A stretch of 64,000 bases of DNA. Origin: Sulfurimonadaceae bacterium. Lineage in GTDB: Bacteria; Campylobacterota; Campylobacteria; Campylobacterales; Sulfurimonadaceae. Positions within the stretch are counted from its first letter, which is position 1, and every line of letters begins with the position of its first letter. The notes beneath the pieces were generated by a model. That model ran no database searches, had not been told where the DNA came from, and saw only the letters and a program-made list of their open reading frames with translations. Shown here piece by piece: positions 52,820 through 61,507 of the stretch. The translations under genes were made by a program, and so were the position numbers. The stretch spans positions 1 through 64,000 of the forward strand of contig JADGEC010000002.1 in NCBI GenBank assembly GCA_016744575.1, read 5' to 3'.

Positions 52820-54349
52820 TTGGAACAGATCAGGATGTTTTTACCACTGTTGAAAAGTTCTTTTAAAGATCTGCTGCCGATTATTCTGGTCATCGCATTC
52901 TTTCAGACATTCATCCTGCAGCAGGTCCCTGATGGTCTGCTCTCTATAACAATAGGACTATTTATCGTCGCCGTCGGTCTGGCCGTGTTTATTCAGGGAC
53001 TTGAGATCGGGATCTTTCCTGTCGGAGAGAACCTTGCCCATGAGTTCGCGGCTAAAGGCTCGGTGGCCTGGCTTCTGGCATTTGCTTTTCTTATCGGTTT
53101 CTCTACGACTGTCGCTGAGCCTGCATTGATAGCTATCGCTGATAAGGCGGCGGTGATCAGTGAAGGCCGTATCGATGCGACGATGTTACGGCTTACTGTA
53201 GCACTCTCTGTCGGTTTTGCGATCGCCTTGGGTGTCTTTCGTATCTTGACAGGTCATCCTATCCACTACTACATCATTTCCGGTTATGTCCTTGTTGTCA
53301 CGCTGACCTTTTTTGTCCCGCAGGAGATCGTCGGTCTTGCTTATGACTCCGGCGGTGTCACGACTTCGACGGTAACGGTGCCGCTAGTCGCTGCTCTTGG
53401 TGTAGGCTTGGCTACAAGTATCCGGGGGCGTAATCCGGTCATCGACGGTTTTGGTCTGATAGCCTTTGCTTCACTTACTCCGATGATATTTGTACAGCTG
53501 TATGGCCTGTTTGTCTATGCTTTCAGTGAGCATGAGAAAGTGGCTGCTGTCTTGATGGCGGTACAGCGTAAGACAGAAGTAGTACTCTCGATGACTGATA
53601 AAGCGATCGCACTCTTTTTTGAATTGCTTTCAGTCATCACGGATGTCCTTCCTATTCTGATCGTCATCTTCTTTTTTCAATACGCCATCATCAAAAAAGC
53701 GGTGCCGAATCTTCCACGTATCGCCTGGGGGATCATCTTTGTGATCTTAGGCTTATATGCTTTTATCGTTGGATTGGAGATGGGGCTTTTTCCGATAGGT
53801 GAGGCGATGGCGGAACAACTCACTGCACAGGATAACCGCTTTTTTATCTATCTGTTTGGGTTTATGATCGGCTTCTCTACGACGATGGCAGAACCAGCAC
53901 TGCTGGCGATCGCGATGAAAGTCGAAGAGATCTCAGCCGGAAAGATCAGACAGATGGTCCTGCGGCTTGCAGTAGCCTTGGGAGTAGCCGTTGGGATCGC
54001 CCTGGGTGCCTATCGTATCGTAGCTGGAGACCCTATTCACTACTACATCATCGTTGGTTATAGCATTGTTGTTGTATTGACTTATTTTGCGCCACGTTAT
54101 ATCATTCCAATAGCCTATGACTCAGGCGGCGTGACTACCTCTACTGTGACAGTACCGTTAGTCGCCGCTCTGGGGCTTGGACTGGCAACGAACATAGAGG
54201 GACGGAGTCCGCTTATTGATGGCTTTGGTCTTATCGCTTTTGCATCGCTTTTTCCAATGATCACGGTCATGGTGTACGGCATCATCACTGAATCTGCATT
54301 GAAGCAGAGCGAAAAAAAGAAAATCAAAGAATCAAAGGAGTCTGAATGA
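52820..54349 (+). CDS. DUF1538 transporter (second system)
   Basis: 509-residue membrane protein with two DUF1538 units, paralogous to residues 1-510 of the 5071-7023 product. Both units end in [20 protein letters not shown] followed by [10 protein letters not shown]. Here the soluble P-II-like part is absent and encoded by the next gene, which overlaps by 4 nt. C-terminal 12 residues are Lys/Glu-rich. Start taken as TTG 52820 behind GAGAGAG; ATG 52835 (MFLPLL) is the alternative. Ion transport (possible cation/proton antiport) is inferred from reports on the family. Confidence 0.8.
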   Translation: MEQIRMFLPLLKSSFKDLLPIILVIAFFQTFILQQVPDGLLSITIGLFIVAVGLAVFIQGLEIGIFPVGENLAHEFAAKGSVAWLLAFAFLIGFSTTVAEPALIAIADKAAVISEGRIDATMLRLTVALSVGFAIALGVFRILTGHPIHYYIISGYVLVVTLTFFVPQEIVGLAYDSGGVTTSTVTVPLVAALGVGLATSIRGRNPVIDGFGLIAFASLTPMIFVQLYGLFVYAFSEHEKVAAVLMAVQRKTEVVLSMTDKAIALFFELLSVITDVLPILIVIFFFQYAIIKKAVPNLPRIAWGIIFVILGLYAFIVGLEMGLFPIGEAMAEQLTAQDNRFFIYLFGFMIGFSTTMAEPALLAIAMKVEEISAGKIRQMVLRLAVALGVAVGIALGAYRIVAGDPIHYYIIVGYSIVVVLTYFAPRYIIPIAYDSGGVTTSTVTVPLVAALGLGLATNIEGRSPLIDGFGLIAFASLFPMITVMVYGIITESALKQSEKKKIKESKESE

Positions 54350-54699
54350 AATTCTCACTGGTCTTGGCCATTGTCGATAACACCCTCGAGGATGAAGCTG
54401 TCGATGTCGCCAAGGCGCATGGAGCGGGGGGCGTCACACTATTAAAAGGTGTAGGGATAGGCCTAAACGAGAAAAAGACCTTTTTTGGTCTGACCTATGA
54501 ACGACAGGAGTCGATCTTGCTCTTCTTACTGGAAAAGAAGATCTCGCTTAAAGTGATGAAAGCACTTAAAAACAGATTTGATTTTGATAATACCGGCAAG
54601 GGTATCGTGATGACGCTTCCGGTAGAACATCTTGCAGGGATAGCGATGAAGCAGGTCGAACTGTTTGAGAAAGAACTAAAAGAGGGGGGCGAGATATGA
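54346..54699 (+). CDS. P-II-like regulatory protein of DUF1538 transporter
   Basis: 117-residue soluble protein with a ferredoxin-like/P-II arrangement: strand [10 protein letters not shown], helix, [14 protein letters not shown], a T-loop-like stretch [13 protein letters not shown], strand and helix, [14 protein letters not shown]. It aligns over its length with the C-terminal domain of the transporter at 5071-7023. No uridylylated tyrosine position can be assigned. Its 4-nt overlaps with the transporter and the CBS gene show one translation-coupled unit. Confidence 0.72.
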   Translation: MKFSLVLAIVDNTLEDEAVDVAKAHGAGGVTLLKGVGIGLNEKKTFFGLTYERQESILLFLLEKKISLKVMKALKNRFDFDNTGKGIVMTLPVEHLAGIAMKQVELFEKELKEGGEI

Positions 54700-55133
54700 G
54701 ACAGGTACTTGTTGAAGACATCATGACAAGAGGGGAGGATATCATCAAGGTATCCCCATTTACTACAGTGCGTGAGATGCTGCGTGTGATGAAGCGGGAG
54801 AAAGTAAGGTCTATCGTCGTCGATCGCATGAGTATACATGATGCTTACGGTATCGTGACACACTCGAAGATACTACGTGCCATCTATCAAGAAGATGGTG
54901 ATATGGACTTGTTAAACGTTTATGATATTGCGACAAAACCTTTGATCCAGATAGTCCCGCAGCTAGATATAAAATATGCGGCTCAGCTTATGGTCAAACA
55001 CAACCGCACACGGCTTGCCGTGACCTGGGAAGGAGATATCGTAGGTCTCATTACGATGAGTGATATTGCCAAAGTCCTGATGGAAGAAGCGATGAACGAT
55101 GAGACCCCTTATGATGATGGGGAAAAACAGTAG
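54696..55133 (+). CDS. CBS-domain pair protein
   Basis: 145 residues, two CBS motifs (about 5-65 and 75-135). RSIVVDRMSIHDAYGIVTHSKILRAI is the first CBS end, RLAVTWEGDIVGLITMSDIAKVL the second (in pieces). CBS pairs bind adenosine nucleotides and gate transporters and enzymes. Last gene of the DUF1538/P-II-like/CBS unit; with the P-II-like protein it suggests energy- or nucleotide-dependent control of transport. Confidence 0.88.
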   Translation: MRQVLVEDIMTRGEDIIKVSPFTTVREMLRVMKREKVRSIVVDRMSIHDAYGIVTHSKILRAIYQEDGDMDLLNVYDIATKPLIQIVPQLDIKYAAQLMVKHNRTRLAVTWEGDIVGLITMSDIAKVLMEEAMNDETPYDDGEKQ

Positions 55134-55167
55134 CCTTCACTAGGTGATAGAGCGTGATCACTATGGG

Positions 55168-57009
55168 TCAGAGCAGCTCTTTGTCTATCCAGTGTGAGAG
55201 GACATATAGTCCCCATAGGTGATGTTTGAAGCGGCCTGTATGCGCAGCATCGAGATAGTGCTTCAGCTCCTCTTTTTTAAAGAGCCCAGTCTGCTCATTG
55301 ACCTCACTTATCAGCGAGATCTTCCCCGATGCGATCAACCACTCCATATAAGGGTTGGAAAACCCTTTTTTCTTTCGTATTATCACCTGTTGAGGTAGAT
55401 GACTCGAAGCCACAGATTTTAAAAGTGCTTTCGTCACACCTTCTTGGTAGCGCAGCTTTGGATCGATGCTAAAGACGGTCTCAACGAGTTGGTGGTCGAG
55501 AAAAGGGGTGCGTGACTCGATGCTGTTTGCCATCGAGACGCGGTCGAGTTTTGTGAGGAAGTGCTCGGCCTGAAAAAGATGCAGGTCGATATAGCTGTAC
55601 CAGATGCTCTCATCACTATGCTTACTCCTCTTAAAAGTATCACGATAGGGCTGTAGATAACGTAGCGCATCATTGTCTTTGATATTACGACGCAGCAGGG
55701 CGTTCTTCTGCAGGTCAGTGAACTTCTCGCCGGAAGTTCGGAAAAGAAGGCTCTCATCAAATACCCGTTTATACCACTCCCACTCCCGGTTCTCCGAAAA
55801 ATTAGAACGAAAATACTTTTTAAGCCAGTTCTTATGGCGAAGAGAAGCTGCCTGCTCGATATCTAGATACTCAAAATAGTGGCGATAACCCAAAAAGAGC
55901 TCATCACTGCCTTCACCGCTTAAGACTACTTTGTACCCCTCTTTAGCGATCGATTGAAAGAGCAGGTAGAGAGGCACAGCAGCCGGGTCGTTCAGCGGCT
56001 CATCCATACTCTCAAAGACGGCTTCGGACGCAGTGATGAAATCATCTTGTGTGATTTCGACAGCGATGTTTTTCAGACCCAGGGCATCGGCGGTCGTCTT
56101 GGCGTTAGCACGTTCGTCGTAGTTACTATGTTCGCTGTAACCCAGGGTAAAAGTAGTCAGCTCTTTACCGGCATCTTTAGCATAAGCTGCGAGGAGGGCA
56201 CTGTCAATACCACCAGAAAGTAGGGCCGCCATCGGTACATCGGCGTCAAGACGCAATGTGATGGCTTCTTGTAGTCGATTCTCGATAGCGTTGATGGCCT
56301 CTGCCTCTGATGTGATGAGCTGAGGCTGTACATCGAGCAGGTCATGGTAACGTTTTACGGTGACTTTTGAGCCTTGAAAGCTGAGGTACTCACCTGCGGC
56401 AAGCTTGTGAACACCCGTATAAAATGTGTGTGGTGGTGTCGGAGCCAGAAAACTGAGATAACTAAGTAAAGCATCATCGTTCATCTTCACACTGGAGAGA
56501 AAAGGGCGGATACCTTTGATCTCCGAGGCAAAGACGAATCGGTCGTGATCATGATAGTAGAAGAGGGGTTTTTTCCCCAGACGGTCACGAAATAGGTAGA
56601 GTGTCTCGCCATCAAGCAAGGCGATGGCAAACATACCGACAAGATGGTCGACAAAGCTGACGCCCCATCGTAGATAAGCAGCGATCACGACTTCCGTGTC
56701 GCTGCTCGTACTGTAAGCATACCCCAGAGCACCCTCTCTGGCTTCGCCATTCACCTTGTAGTCCAGCTCTTCTCTTAATTGGGTATGGTTATAGATCTCA
56801 CCATTGAAGCTGAGTAGGATATCCCCACGCTTCATCGGTTGATGAGAACGGCTGCTTACGTCTTGGATACTAAGACGATTATGGGCAAAGAAGAGTCGCT
56901 CTTTTTCGATGATGCCGCAGTGCTCTGGCCCACGATGATGCATGGCAGCAAGAGCCTGCCTTGCCTGTGATGGTCGGTATTTACCGAGCACTCCAAAGAT
57001 GGCGCACAT
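55168..57009 (-). CDS. asnB: Asparagine synthetase B (glutamine-hydrolysing)
   Basis: 613 residues when started so that Cys is residue 2, which must become the N-terminal nucleophile (M-C-A-I-F-G); the ATG one codon upstream (57012) would give an extra Met. Glutaminase domain about 2-200 (RGPEHCG, SFNGEIYNH), synthetase domain with PP-loop LLSGGIDSA and SGEGSDELFLGY. In surface-glycan neighbourhoods such proteins sometimes amidate sugars, but here the full-length domain order is that of AsnB. 46 nt downstream of the methyltransferase start region, same strand. Confidence 0.87.
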   Translation of the reverse strand: MCAIFGVLGKYRPSQARQALAAMHHRGPEHCGIIEKERLFFAHNRLSIQDVSSRSHQPMKRGDILLSFNGEIYNHTQLREELDYKVNGEAREGALGYAYSTSSDTEVVIAAYLRWGVSFVDHLVGMFAIALLDGETLYLFRDRLGKKPLFYYHDHDRFVFASEIKGIRPFLSSVKMNDDALLSYLSFLAPTPPHTFYTGVHKLAAGEYLSFQGSKVTVKRYHDLLDVQPQLITSEAEAINAIENRLQEAITLRLDADVPMAALLSGGIDSALLAAYAKDAGKELTTFTLGYSEHSNYDERANAKTTADALGLKNIAVEITQDDFITASEAVFESMDEPLNDPAAVPLYLLFQSIAKEGYKVVLSGEGSDELFLGYRHYFEYLDIEQAASLRHKNWLKKYFRSNFSENREWEWYKRVFDESLLFRTSGEKFTDLQKNALLRRNIKDNDALRYLQPYRDTFKRSKHSDESIWYSYIDLHLFQAEHFLTKLDRVSMANSIESRTPFLDHQLVETVFSIDPKLRYQEGVTKALLKSVASSHLPQQVIIRKKKGFSNPYMEWLIASGKISLISEVNEQTGLFKKEELKHYLDAAHTGRFKHHLWGLYVLSHWIDKELL

Positions 57010-57055
57010 CAATGGTGCTTTCGTAAGTGTGTGATATATAGAGCTGTCGCTTCAC

Positions 57056-57634
57056 TCATCGATAAAAAGCCACTGAGAAATCACGGGGCAGATAGCCCTC
57101 TTTGATCTTGACTTTTGCCCCAAGCTCTTTAGCAAGCTTTTTTATCTCTGAGGGATGAAAATAGTTGTAGACCAGTGACTCATCCTCACCTTTGAGTAGA
57201 TTAAAGACAAAACCTTTTTTAGAGGCTTCAAAACAGCGACGGATAAAGAGATGGGTCTCAAAACGGGTGAGGATGTTCATCGCACCGCTGCAAAAATAGA
57301 AGTCGGCTTCAGGTAAGGGATCATGCAGGATGTCGCAGGCCAGGACCTGACATCCGGTACGTTCTATGGCGGGTCCGATCATTGACTCCATCACCTCAAG
57401 TCCGATGTATGTCTTCGGTTCTGATGAGCGCTCTTCAAGATAGAGATAGAGGTCCCCAAAACCACATCCGGCATCGACGATGCTTGATGTGCTGAGATCA
57501 TCAGGCATAAACTGACAGAGTACTTTAAAGCGGGTCTGTTGTGAGTGGGCTGAGTTCCAGTGCACCTGTTTTGCTGTGTCAGTATGTCTTGATATTGTGG
57601 CAGAGTAGAAACTTTTATTATCGATTCGGGGCAC
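57056..57634 (-). CDS. SAM-dependent methyltransferase
   Basis: 192-residue class I methyltransferase. Motif I is VDAGCGFGDLYLYL (about 53-66), motif II LACDILHDPLPEADFYFCSGAMN-like (in pieces). Substrate unknown; the N-terminal FYSATISRHTDTAKQVHWNS resembles small methyltransferases of sulfur oxidisers and similar bacteria. Divergent from the coiled-coil gene at 57695. Confidence 0.75.
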   Translation of the reverse strand: MPRIDNKSFYSATISRHTDTAKQVHWNSAHSQQTRFKVLCQFMPDDLSTSSIVDAGCGFGDLYLYLEERSSEPKTYIGLEVMESMIGPAIERTGCQVLACDILHDPLPEADFYFCSGAMNILTRFETHLFIRRCFEASKKGFVFNLLKGEDESLVYNYFHPSEIKKLAKELGAKVKIKEGYLPRDFSVAFYR

Positions 57635-57694
57635 CTACATCTCTTTCTGTCAGGGTTTATGATATTATATCTATTATTTGAAGAAGTGAGTCCC

Positions 57695-58582
57695 ATGATA
57701 CCTCTCTCCATCTCACAGAAGAACATTGTCTTAGCTATTTTTGATGAGGATATAAAACTCGTAAAAAAACACTTTATGGCGATTTCCTTTGACTTTGACG
57801 AGCGCTTTAAATATGAGGTGTTTAAAGAGTTCATCTACGCAGCAGCAGGGATGTTCAAAGATATCGACATGGGGATCTACAACAAACAGCTCATCGGAAA
57901 GTTCAAGACCATACAGCGGCTTGATCTGGGTTATCAGGCCTTTCGAAAAAAGAGCAAATATGCGATGAACCTCTATGAGAGTGATTTTTTGACAGCGCAG
58001 GATGCCTATAATGAAGAGCTTGAGAAGTATGATGTCTTAAAGGCCTTACTGCAGTCATTGATCTCGAGTGAGAAGAACCTCTATAACCTTCGACAGAGCC
58101 TGGAAGCCGCCTTTACGGAAAAAAGTGCTTCTATGGACAAGGATGAGTACGCGGCTATGGAAGGAAAGCTCAAGCATGTACGTAGAGAGCATGTAGATAC
58201 GCTGCACAAACTGGGTGAGAGTCGAAATGAGCTTGATGGGCTAGAGGAGGTACTGACAGCTTTTGAAGAGAAGCATAAAGAGGAGTTCTTAAGCTATTTC
58301 AAAAGTGTTCAGGAGAAACTTGAACATCAATATACGCAATCGCTCAGTTATTTCGGTTTTGAGTTCAATAAGCTACTTTTCGTCAATTCAGAGAACTCTG
58401 TTGCGATCCAGAAGTTTAAGAAAGAGGCCAACATACAAGGAGATATGGATCTCTGTAAGTATGTAGAGTATTATCTGCGAAATATCAACCCGGATGCACT
58501 TGCTGATCCAAAACGTAAAGAGTCGCTACGGGAGGCCAGGGCCTATTGTCAGGGAGCTGCAAAAGAGGAGTCCCTTTTTTAG
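57695..58582 (+). CDS. Coiled-coil protein of unknown function
   Basis: 295 residues when started at ATG 57695 (MIPLSISQ) behind GAAGTGAG; an ATG at 57659 lies upstream of a TATTAT -10-like box and is less likely. Mostly helical with a long charged coiled coil (about 95-225), no signal peptide or membrane helix. No family recognised. The C-terminus (ARAYCQGAAKEESLF) overlaps the region used by the CDGSH gene's ribosome site. Neighbours give no functional clue. Confidence 0.6.
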   Translation: MIPLSISQKNIVLAIFDEDIKLVKKHFMAISFDFDERFKYEVFKEFIYAAAGMFKDIDMGIYNKQLIGKFKTIQRLDLGYQAFRKKSKYAMNLYESDFLTAQDAYNEELEKYDVLKALLQSLISSEKNLYNLRQSLEAAFTEKSASMDKDEYAAMEGKLKHVRREHVDTLHKLGESRNELDGLEEVLTAFEEKHKEEFLSYFKSVQEKLEHQYTQSLSYFGFEFNKLLFVNSENSVAIQKFKKEANIQGDMDLCKYVEYYLRNINPDALADPKRKESLREARAYCQGAAKEESLF

Positions 58583-58613
58583 GGAAAAACGATCATACTT
58601 AGAGGAGATCTCG

Positions 58614-58850
58614 ATGAGCCAGGATACCAACTTTAAAGACACACCACTCAAGGCTTCACTTAAAGTGGATACAAAATATGCTTACTGTACCTGTGGAAAG
58701 TCAGATAAGTTCCCCTACTGCGATGGGACGCATCGTGAAGAGGGAGGGCAACCTATCAAGTTTACCGTCAAAGGCAATACCGATGCCTGGGTATGCCAAT
58801 GCGGTAAGTCAGGAAGAAAGCCTTATTGTGATGGGTCACATCAGCAGTAA
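58614..58850 (+). CDS. Tandem CDGSH iron-sulfur protein
   Basis: 78 residues with two CDGSH-type [2Fe-2S] sites: C-T-C-GKSDKFPY-C-DGT-H (about 25-40) and C-Q-C-GKSGRKPY-C-DGS-H (about 61-76). Each has the three-Cys-one-His ligands. Bacterial tandem CDGSH proteins are monomers with two clusters, thought to take part in redox or iron-sulfur handling. ATG 58614 follows GAGGAG with good spacing; it shares the transcript of the coiled-coil gene (31 nt gap). Confidence 0.88.
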   Translation: MSQDTNFKDTPLKASLKVDTKYAYCTCGKSDKFPYCDGTHREEGGQPIKFTVKGNTDAWVCQCGKSGRKPYCDGSHQQ

Positions 58851-58865
58851 GAGTACCTCTAATAA

Positions 58866-58948
58866 GACGCCAAACGAACAAGCACCACTCTTACGCTTTC
58901 ATCCTATGCTTTGAACATTCTGTGCTTCGAAATGGCACAGAACACACG
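58866..58948 (-). repeat. Intergenic repeat, copy 2 (17-bp and 49-bp modules)
   Basis: 58866-58882 and 58900-58948 are exact reverse copies of 42941-42957 and 42803-42851. The hairpin GCACAGAA/TTCTGTGC is inside. The remainder of the 457-nt gap (58851-59307) has a second perfect hairpin, AGACTTTCA-tttag-TGAAAGTCT, near 58974-58996, and no gene. Confidence 0.8.
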
Positions 58949-59190
58949 AGCGACGGAGGTATTGGTATTTCACAGACTTTCATTTAGTGAAAGTCTTGCA
59001 TCAGTCTTTAGACTAGTAGTGCCAGTTCCGTTTGACTACGATATCTCCCGTTAAGAGGTCATGCTGGGAGCATGATCTTAGGGAGTAAGATCGCATTAAT
59101 AGATACGACTCCGAAAGTACCTTGTCACTTCGTTCAGGCTCAAACCTTTGTCATCTAATTTTTATTCGCTTAAGTCAATGGCATTGAAGA

Positions 59191-59213
59191 GCACCTTTAG
59201 TGACCCTGTGTAT
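59191..59213. repeat. Single arm of the hairpin element
   Basis: GCACCTTTAGTGACCCTGTG and the following TAT match the left arm of 43702-43817 and the reverse complement of 49919-49951, with small changes. Confidence 0.5.
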
Positions 59214-59254
59214 AATAAGTCACTTACTGCATTCTCTGCTCAGAGTTTCAGGGT

Positions 59255-59260
59255 TATAAT
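59255..59260 (+). promoter_or_regulatory. -10 box of the lyase gene
   Basis: TATAAT 47 nt before ATG 59308, directly behind the repeat-rich gap. Confidence 0.45.
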
Positions 59261-59307
59261 ACTCAATAATAATAGTCCCATAAGCCGTATTTTACAGGAA
59301 AACGACT

Positions 59308-60204
59308 ATGCTTTACTTTATGAATAAAAGCATAGATGCCTTTGCCCTGGGAGGGACACTTTTTGTCCCCGCGACACACAAACACCTTGAAGCTATCGCG
59401 CATGGTGAGAAGTTTTCCACGCTGCGGTCTGTCGTATTTGATACAGAAGATGGCTTGAGAGTAGACGCCCTTGATGAGGGACTGGCTCGTATTAAAAGAC
59501 TTTTAGCGCAGTTACAGCCTGATGGGCTGCTGCGATTTATCAGACCACGTAATGTCGAGGTCCTACAGCAGTTGCTTACTTTCGAACATATTGACCGTAT
59601 CGATGGTTTTATCTTGCCTAAGTTCGGTCTGGAAAGTGCTGAGGAGTATCTTCGTACTATAGAGAGTGCCTCATCTACCCCACTGTTCATGCCTTCCATC
59701 GAAGGAGTAGAGCTTTTTGATGCCATGGCATTAAAAGAGATCCGGACCCTGCTTTTAGCCTATAAAGAGAGCATACCGCTTATTCGTTTCGGAGCAGAAG
59801 ATATGTTGCGCCAGCTTGCGCTTCGCCGTGATTGTTCGGTATCTCTGTATGAGATGGCCGCTCCGTCTCAAGTCATCGCATCGATGATAGGTACGTTCAG
59901 ACCCTATGGATTTGATATCAGTGCCCCAGTCTTTCCTTGCTATAAAGATAAAGATAGGTTTGAGCTTGAACTTCTGCGTGATCTGAGAGAAGGTCTGGTC
60001 AGCAAGACCATCATCCATCCCGATCAGATCAGTGCTCTAGAGAAGCTGTACCGGGTATCAAAAAAAGAGTTTGAACAGGCGGAGCAGATCATCGACAGTA
60101 CAGAGGCTGTCTTTGCACAAGAGGGGAAGATGGCGGAGCGTTCGACCAATCACCCGTGGGCAGAGCAGATCATCAAGCGGGCGCGACTGTATGGTCTTTG
60201 CTAA
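59308..60204 (+). CDS. HpcH/HpaI aldolase/citrate-lyase beta-like protein
   Basis: 298 residues of the CitE-like branch (PF03328/COG2301). VVFDTEDGL (metal-binding acid), RFIRPRNVEV, FILPKFG, MPSIEGVELFD and FGAEDMLR mark the TIM-barrel. Metal-dependent C-C lyases acting on malyl- or citramalyl-CoA are known in the family; a similar protein is also found in tellurium-resistance clusters, so the substrate stays open. ATG 59308 after AGGA. Single gene behind the repeat region. Confidence 0.78.
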   Translation: MLYFMNKSIDAFALGGTLFVPATHKHLEAIAHGEKFSTLRSVVFDTEDGLRVDALDEGLARIKRLLAQLQPDGLLRFIRPRNVEVLQQLLTFEHIDRIDGFILPKFGLESAEEYLRTIESASSTPLFMPSIEGVELFDAMALKEIRTLLLAYKESIPLIRFGAEDMLRQLALRRDCSVSLYEMAAPSQVIASMIGTFRPYGFDISAPVFPCYKDKDRFELELLRDLREGLVSKTIIHPDQISALEKLYRVSKKEFEQAEQIIDSTEAVFAQEGKMAERSTNHPWAEQIIKRARLYGLC

Positions 60205-60372
60205 ACGATCACATCAAATAGATGGATTTAAATAGCCTTCAACGAATTACACGATATAATCAATGATATTTTATAATAATAAACAGATAAGAATGGTATA
60301 GATAGCGCGACTGCTCTTGAGTGCTTTTTTCGGACACTGTTTGATGAGGATCTGAAGATGGGCGAGGTATAG

Positions 60373-61467
60373 ATGAGGATTGACATCGCAAACCTAAGCA
60401 GACAGTATCTTCGATATAAGAGTGAGATAGACACGGCTATGGGAAAGGTCCTGCTGGCTTCAAGGTTCATAACGGGACAGGAGGTCTCGGACCTTGAGAG
60501 TGATCTGGCCAAAACGGTGGGTACAAAGCATGCCATCACTTGCTCAAGTGGCAGTGATGCTCTGCTTTTGGCGTTGATGGCGATCGATATCGAGCCGGGT
60601 GATGAGGTGATCACCAGTACTTTCGCTTTTATAGCAGCGGCAGAGTCCATCGCTTTTTTAAAAGCCAAGCCAGTATTTGTAGATATTGATGAGCTGGACT
60701 ATACGATCGATGCATCAAAGATCGAAGCAGCTATCACACCAAAGACTCGGGCCATCATACCTGTCAGTATTTATGGTCAGCCTGCAGATATGGATGAGAT
60801 CAACACCTTGGCAAAGAAGTATGGTCTTAAAGTCATAGAGGATGCTGCACAGAGTTTTGGCGCAGAATACAAAGGAAAAAAGAGCTGTTCGCTTAGTGAT
60901 ATGGGTTGTACCAGTTTCTCGCCAGGCCGCTCCCTGGGTTGTTTTGGTGATGGTGGGGCGGTCTTTACCGATGATGATATGTTGGCCCAAAAGTTAAAAA
61001 GCCTACGTGTACATGGGCAGACGGGACAAAACGAGCATCGTCATATAGGTATGGAAGGACGGCTGGATACGCTACAAGCAGCAGTCTTACAGGTGAAGCT
61101 TGACCATTTTGTTGAGGATCAGAGACGTAGACAAGATGTTGCAGCACACTATGAGAAACTTGTCCCAAAAGCTTTTTCTCTTCCTATAGTCAAAGCCGAT
61201 CGTACCTCGGCATGGGAAGAGTATGCCATTCGGGTGAAGCAGCGAGATACGGTAGGACACTATCTCTATGAGATGAAGATACCTACGATCATCCACTATC
61301 CCACACCGTTGCATCTACAGCACTGTTTTGCCTATCTCGGTCATAAGGAAGGAGACTTCCCCGTTGCTGAGCGGATCGCAAAAGAGATCTTAAGTCTGCC
61401 TATCAACCCTGATCTTGACGAGGATGAGTTGGTCTATATCATGACATCCTTACTTGCGATCGATTGA
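60373..61467 (+). CDS. DegT/DnrJ/EryC1 sugar aminotransferase homologue without catalytic lysine
   Basis: 364 residues of the PLP-dependent DegT family (WbpE/WlbE-like). The fold is complete: GTKHAITCSSGSDAL near 60-74, IPVSIYGQPADMD, VIEDAAQSFGAEY and GRLDTLQAAVLQVKL. At the site of the PLP Schiff-base lysine, S-F-x-P-x-K in the family, the protein reads S-F-S-P-G-R186 (codon CGC, 60928-60930). A transaminase without lysine is not expected to work; dehydratase relatives use His here. First gene of the glycan locus. A 168-nt gap upstream has no convincing gene. Confidence 0.85.
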   Translation: MRIDIANLSRQYLRYKSEIDTAMGKVLLASRFITGQEVSDLESDLAKTVGTKHAITCSSGSDALLLALMAIDIEPGDEVITSTFAFIAAAESIAFLKAKPVFVDIDELDYTIDASKIEAAITPKTRAIIPVSIYGQPADMDEINTLAKKYGLKVIEDAAQSFGAEYKGKKSCSLSDMGCTSFSPGRSLGCFGDGGAVFTDDDMLAQKLKSLRVHGQTGQNEHRHIGMEGRLDTLQAAVLQVKLDHFVEDQRRRQDVAAHYEKLVPKAFSLPIVKADRTSAWEEYAIRVKQRDTVGHYLYEMKIPTIIHYPTPLHLQHCFAYLGHKEGDFPVAERIAKEILSLPINPDLDEDELVYIMTSLLAID

Positions 61468-61507
61468 TGATGTCTTCAGCGGTACCTGCATAGTGTTTAG
61501 AGAAGGG

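Noticed and set aside
60205..60372. 27-codon open stretch (…ECFFRTLFDEDLKMGEV) before the DegT gene
   Set aside because: No start codon and too short to judge; most of the gap is AT-rich promoter-like DNA.
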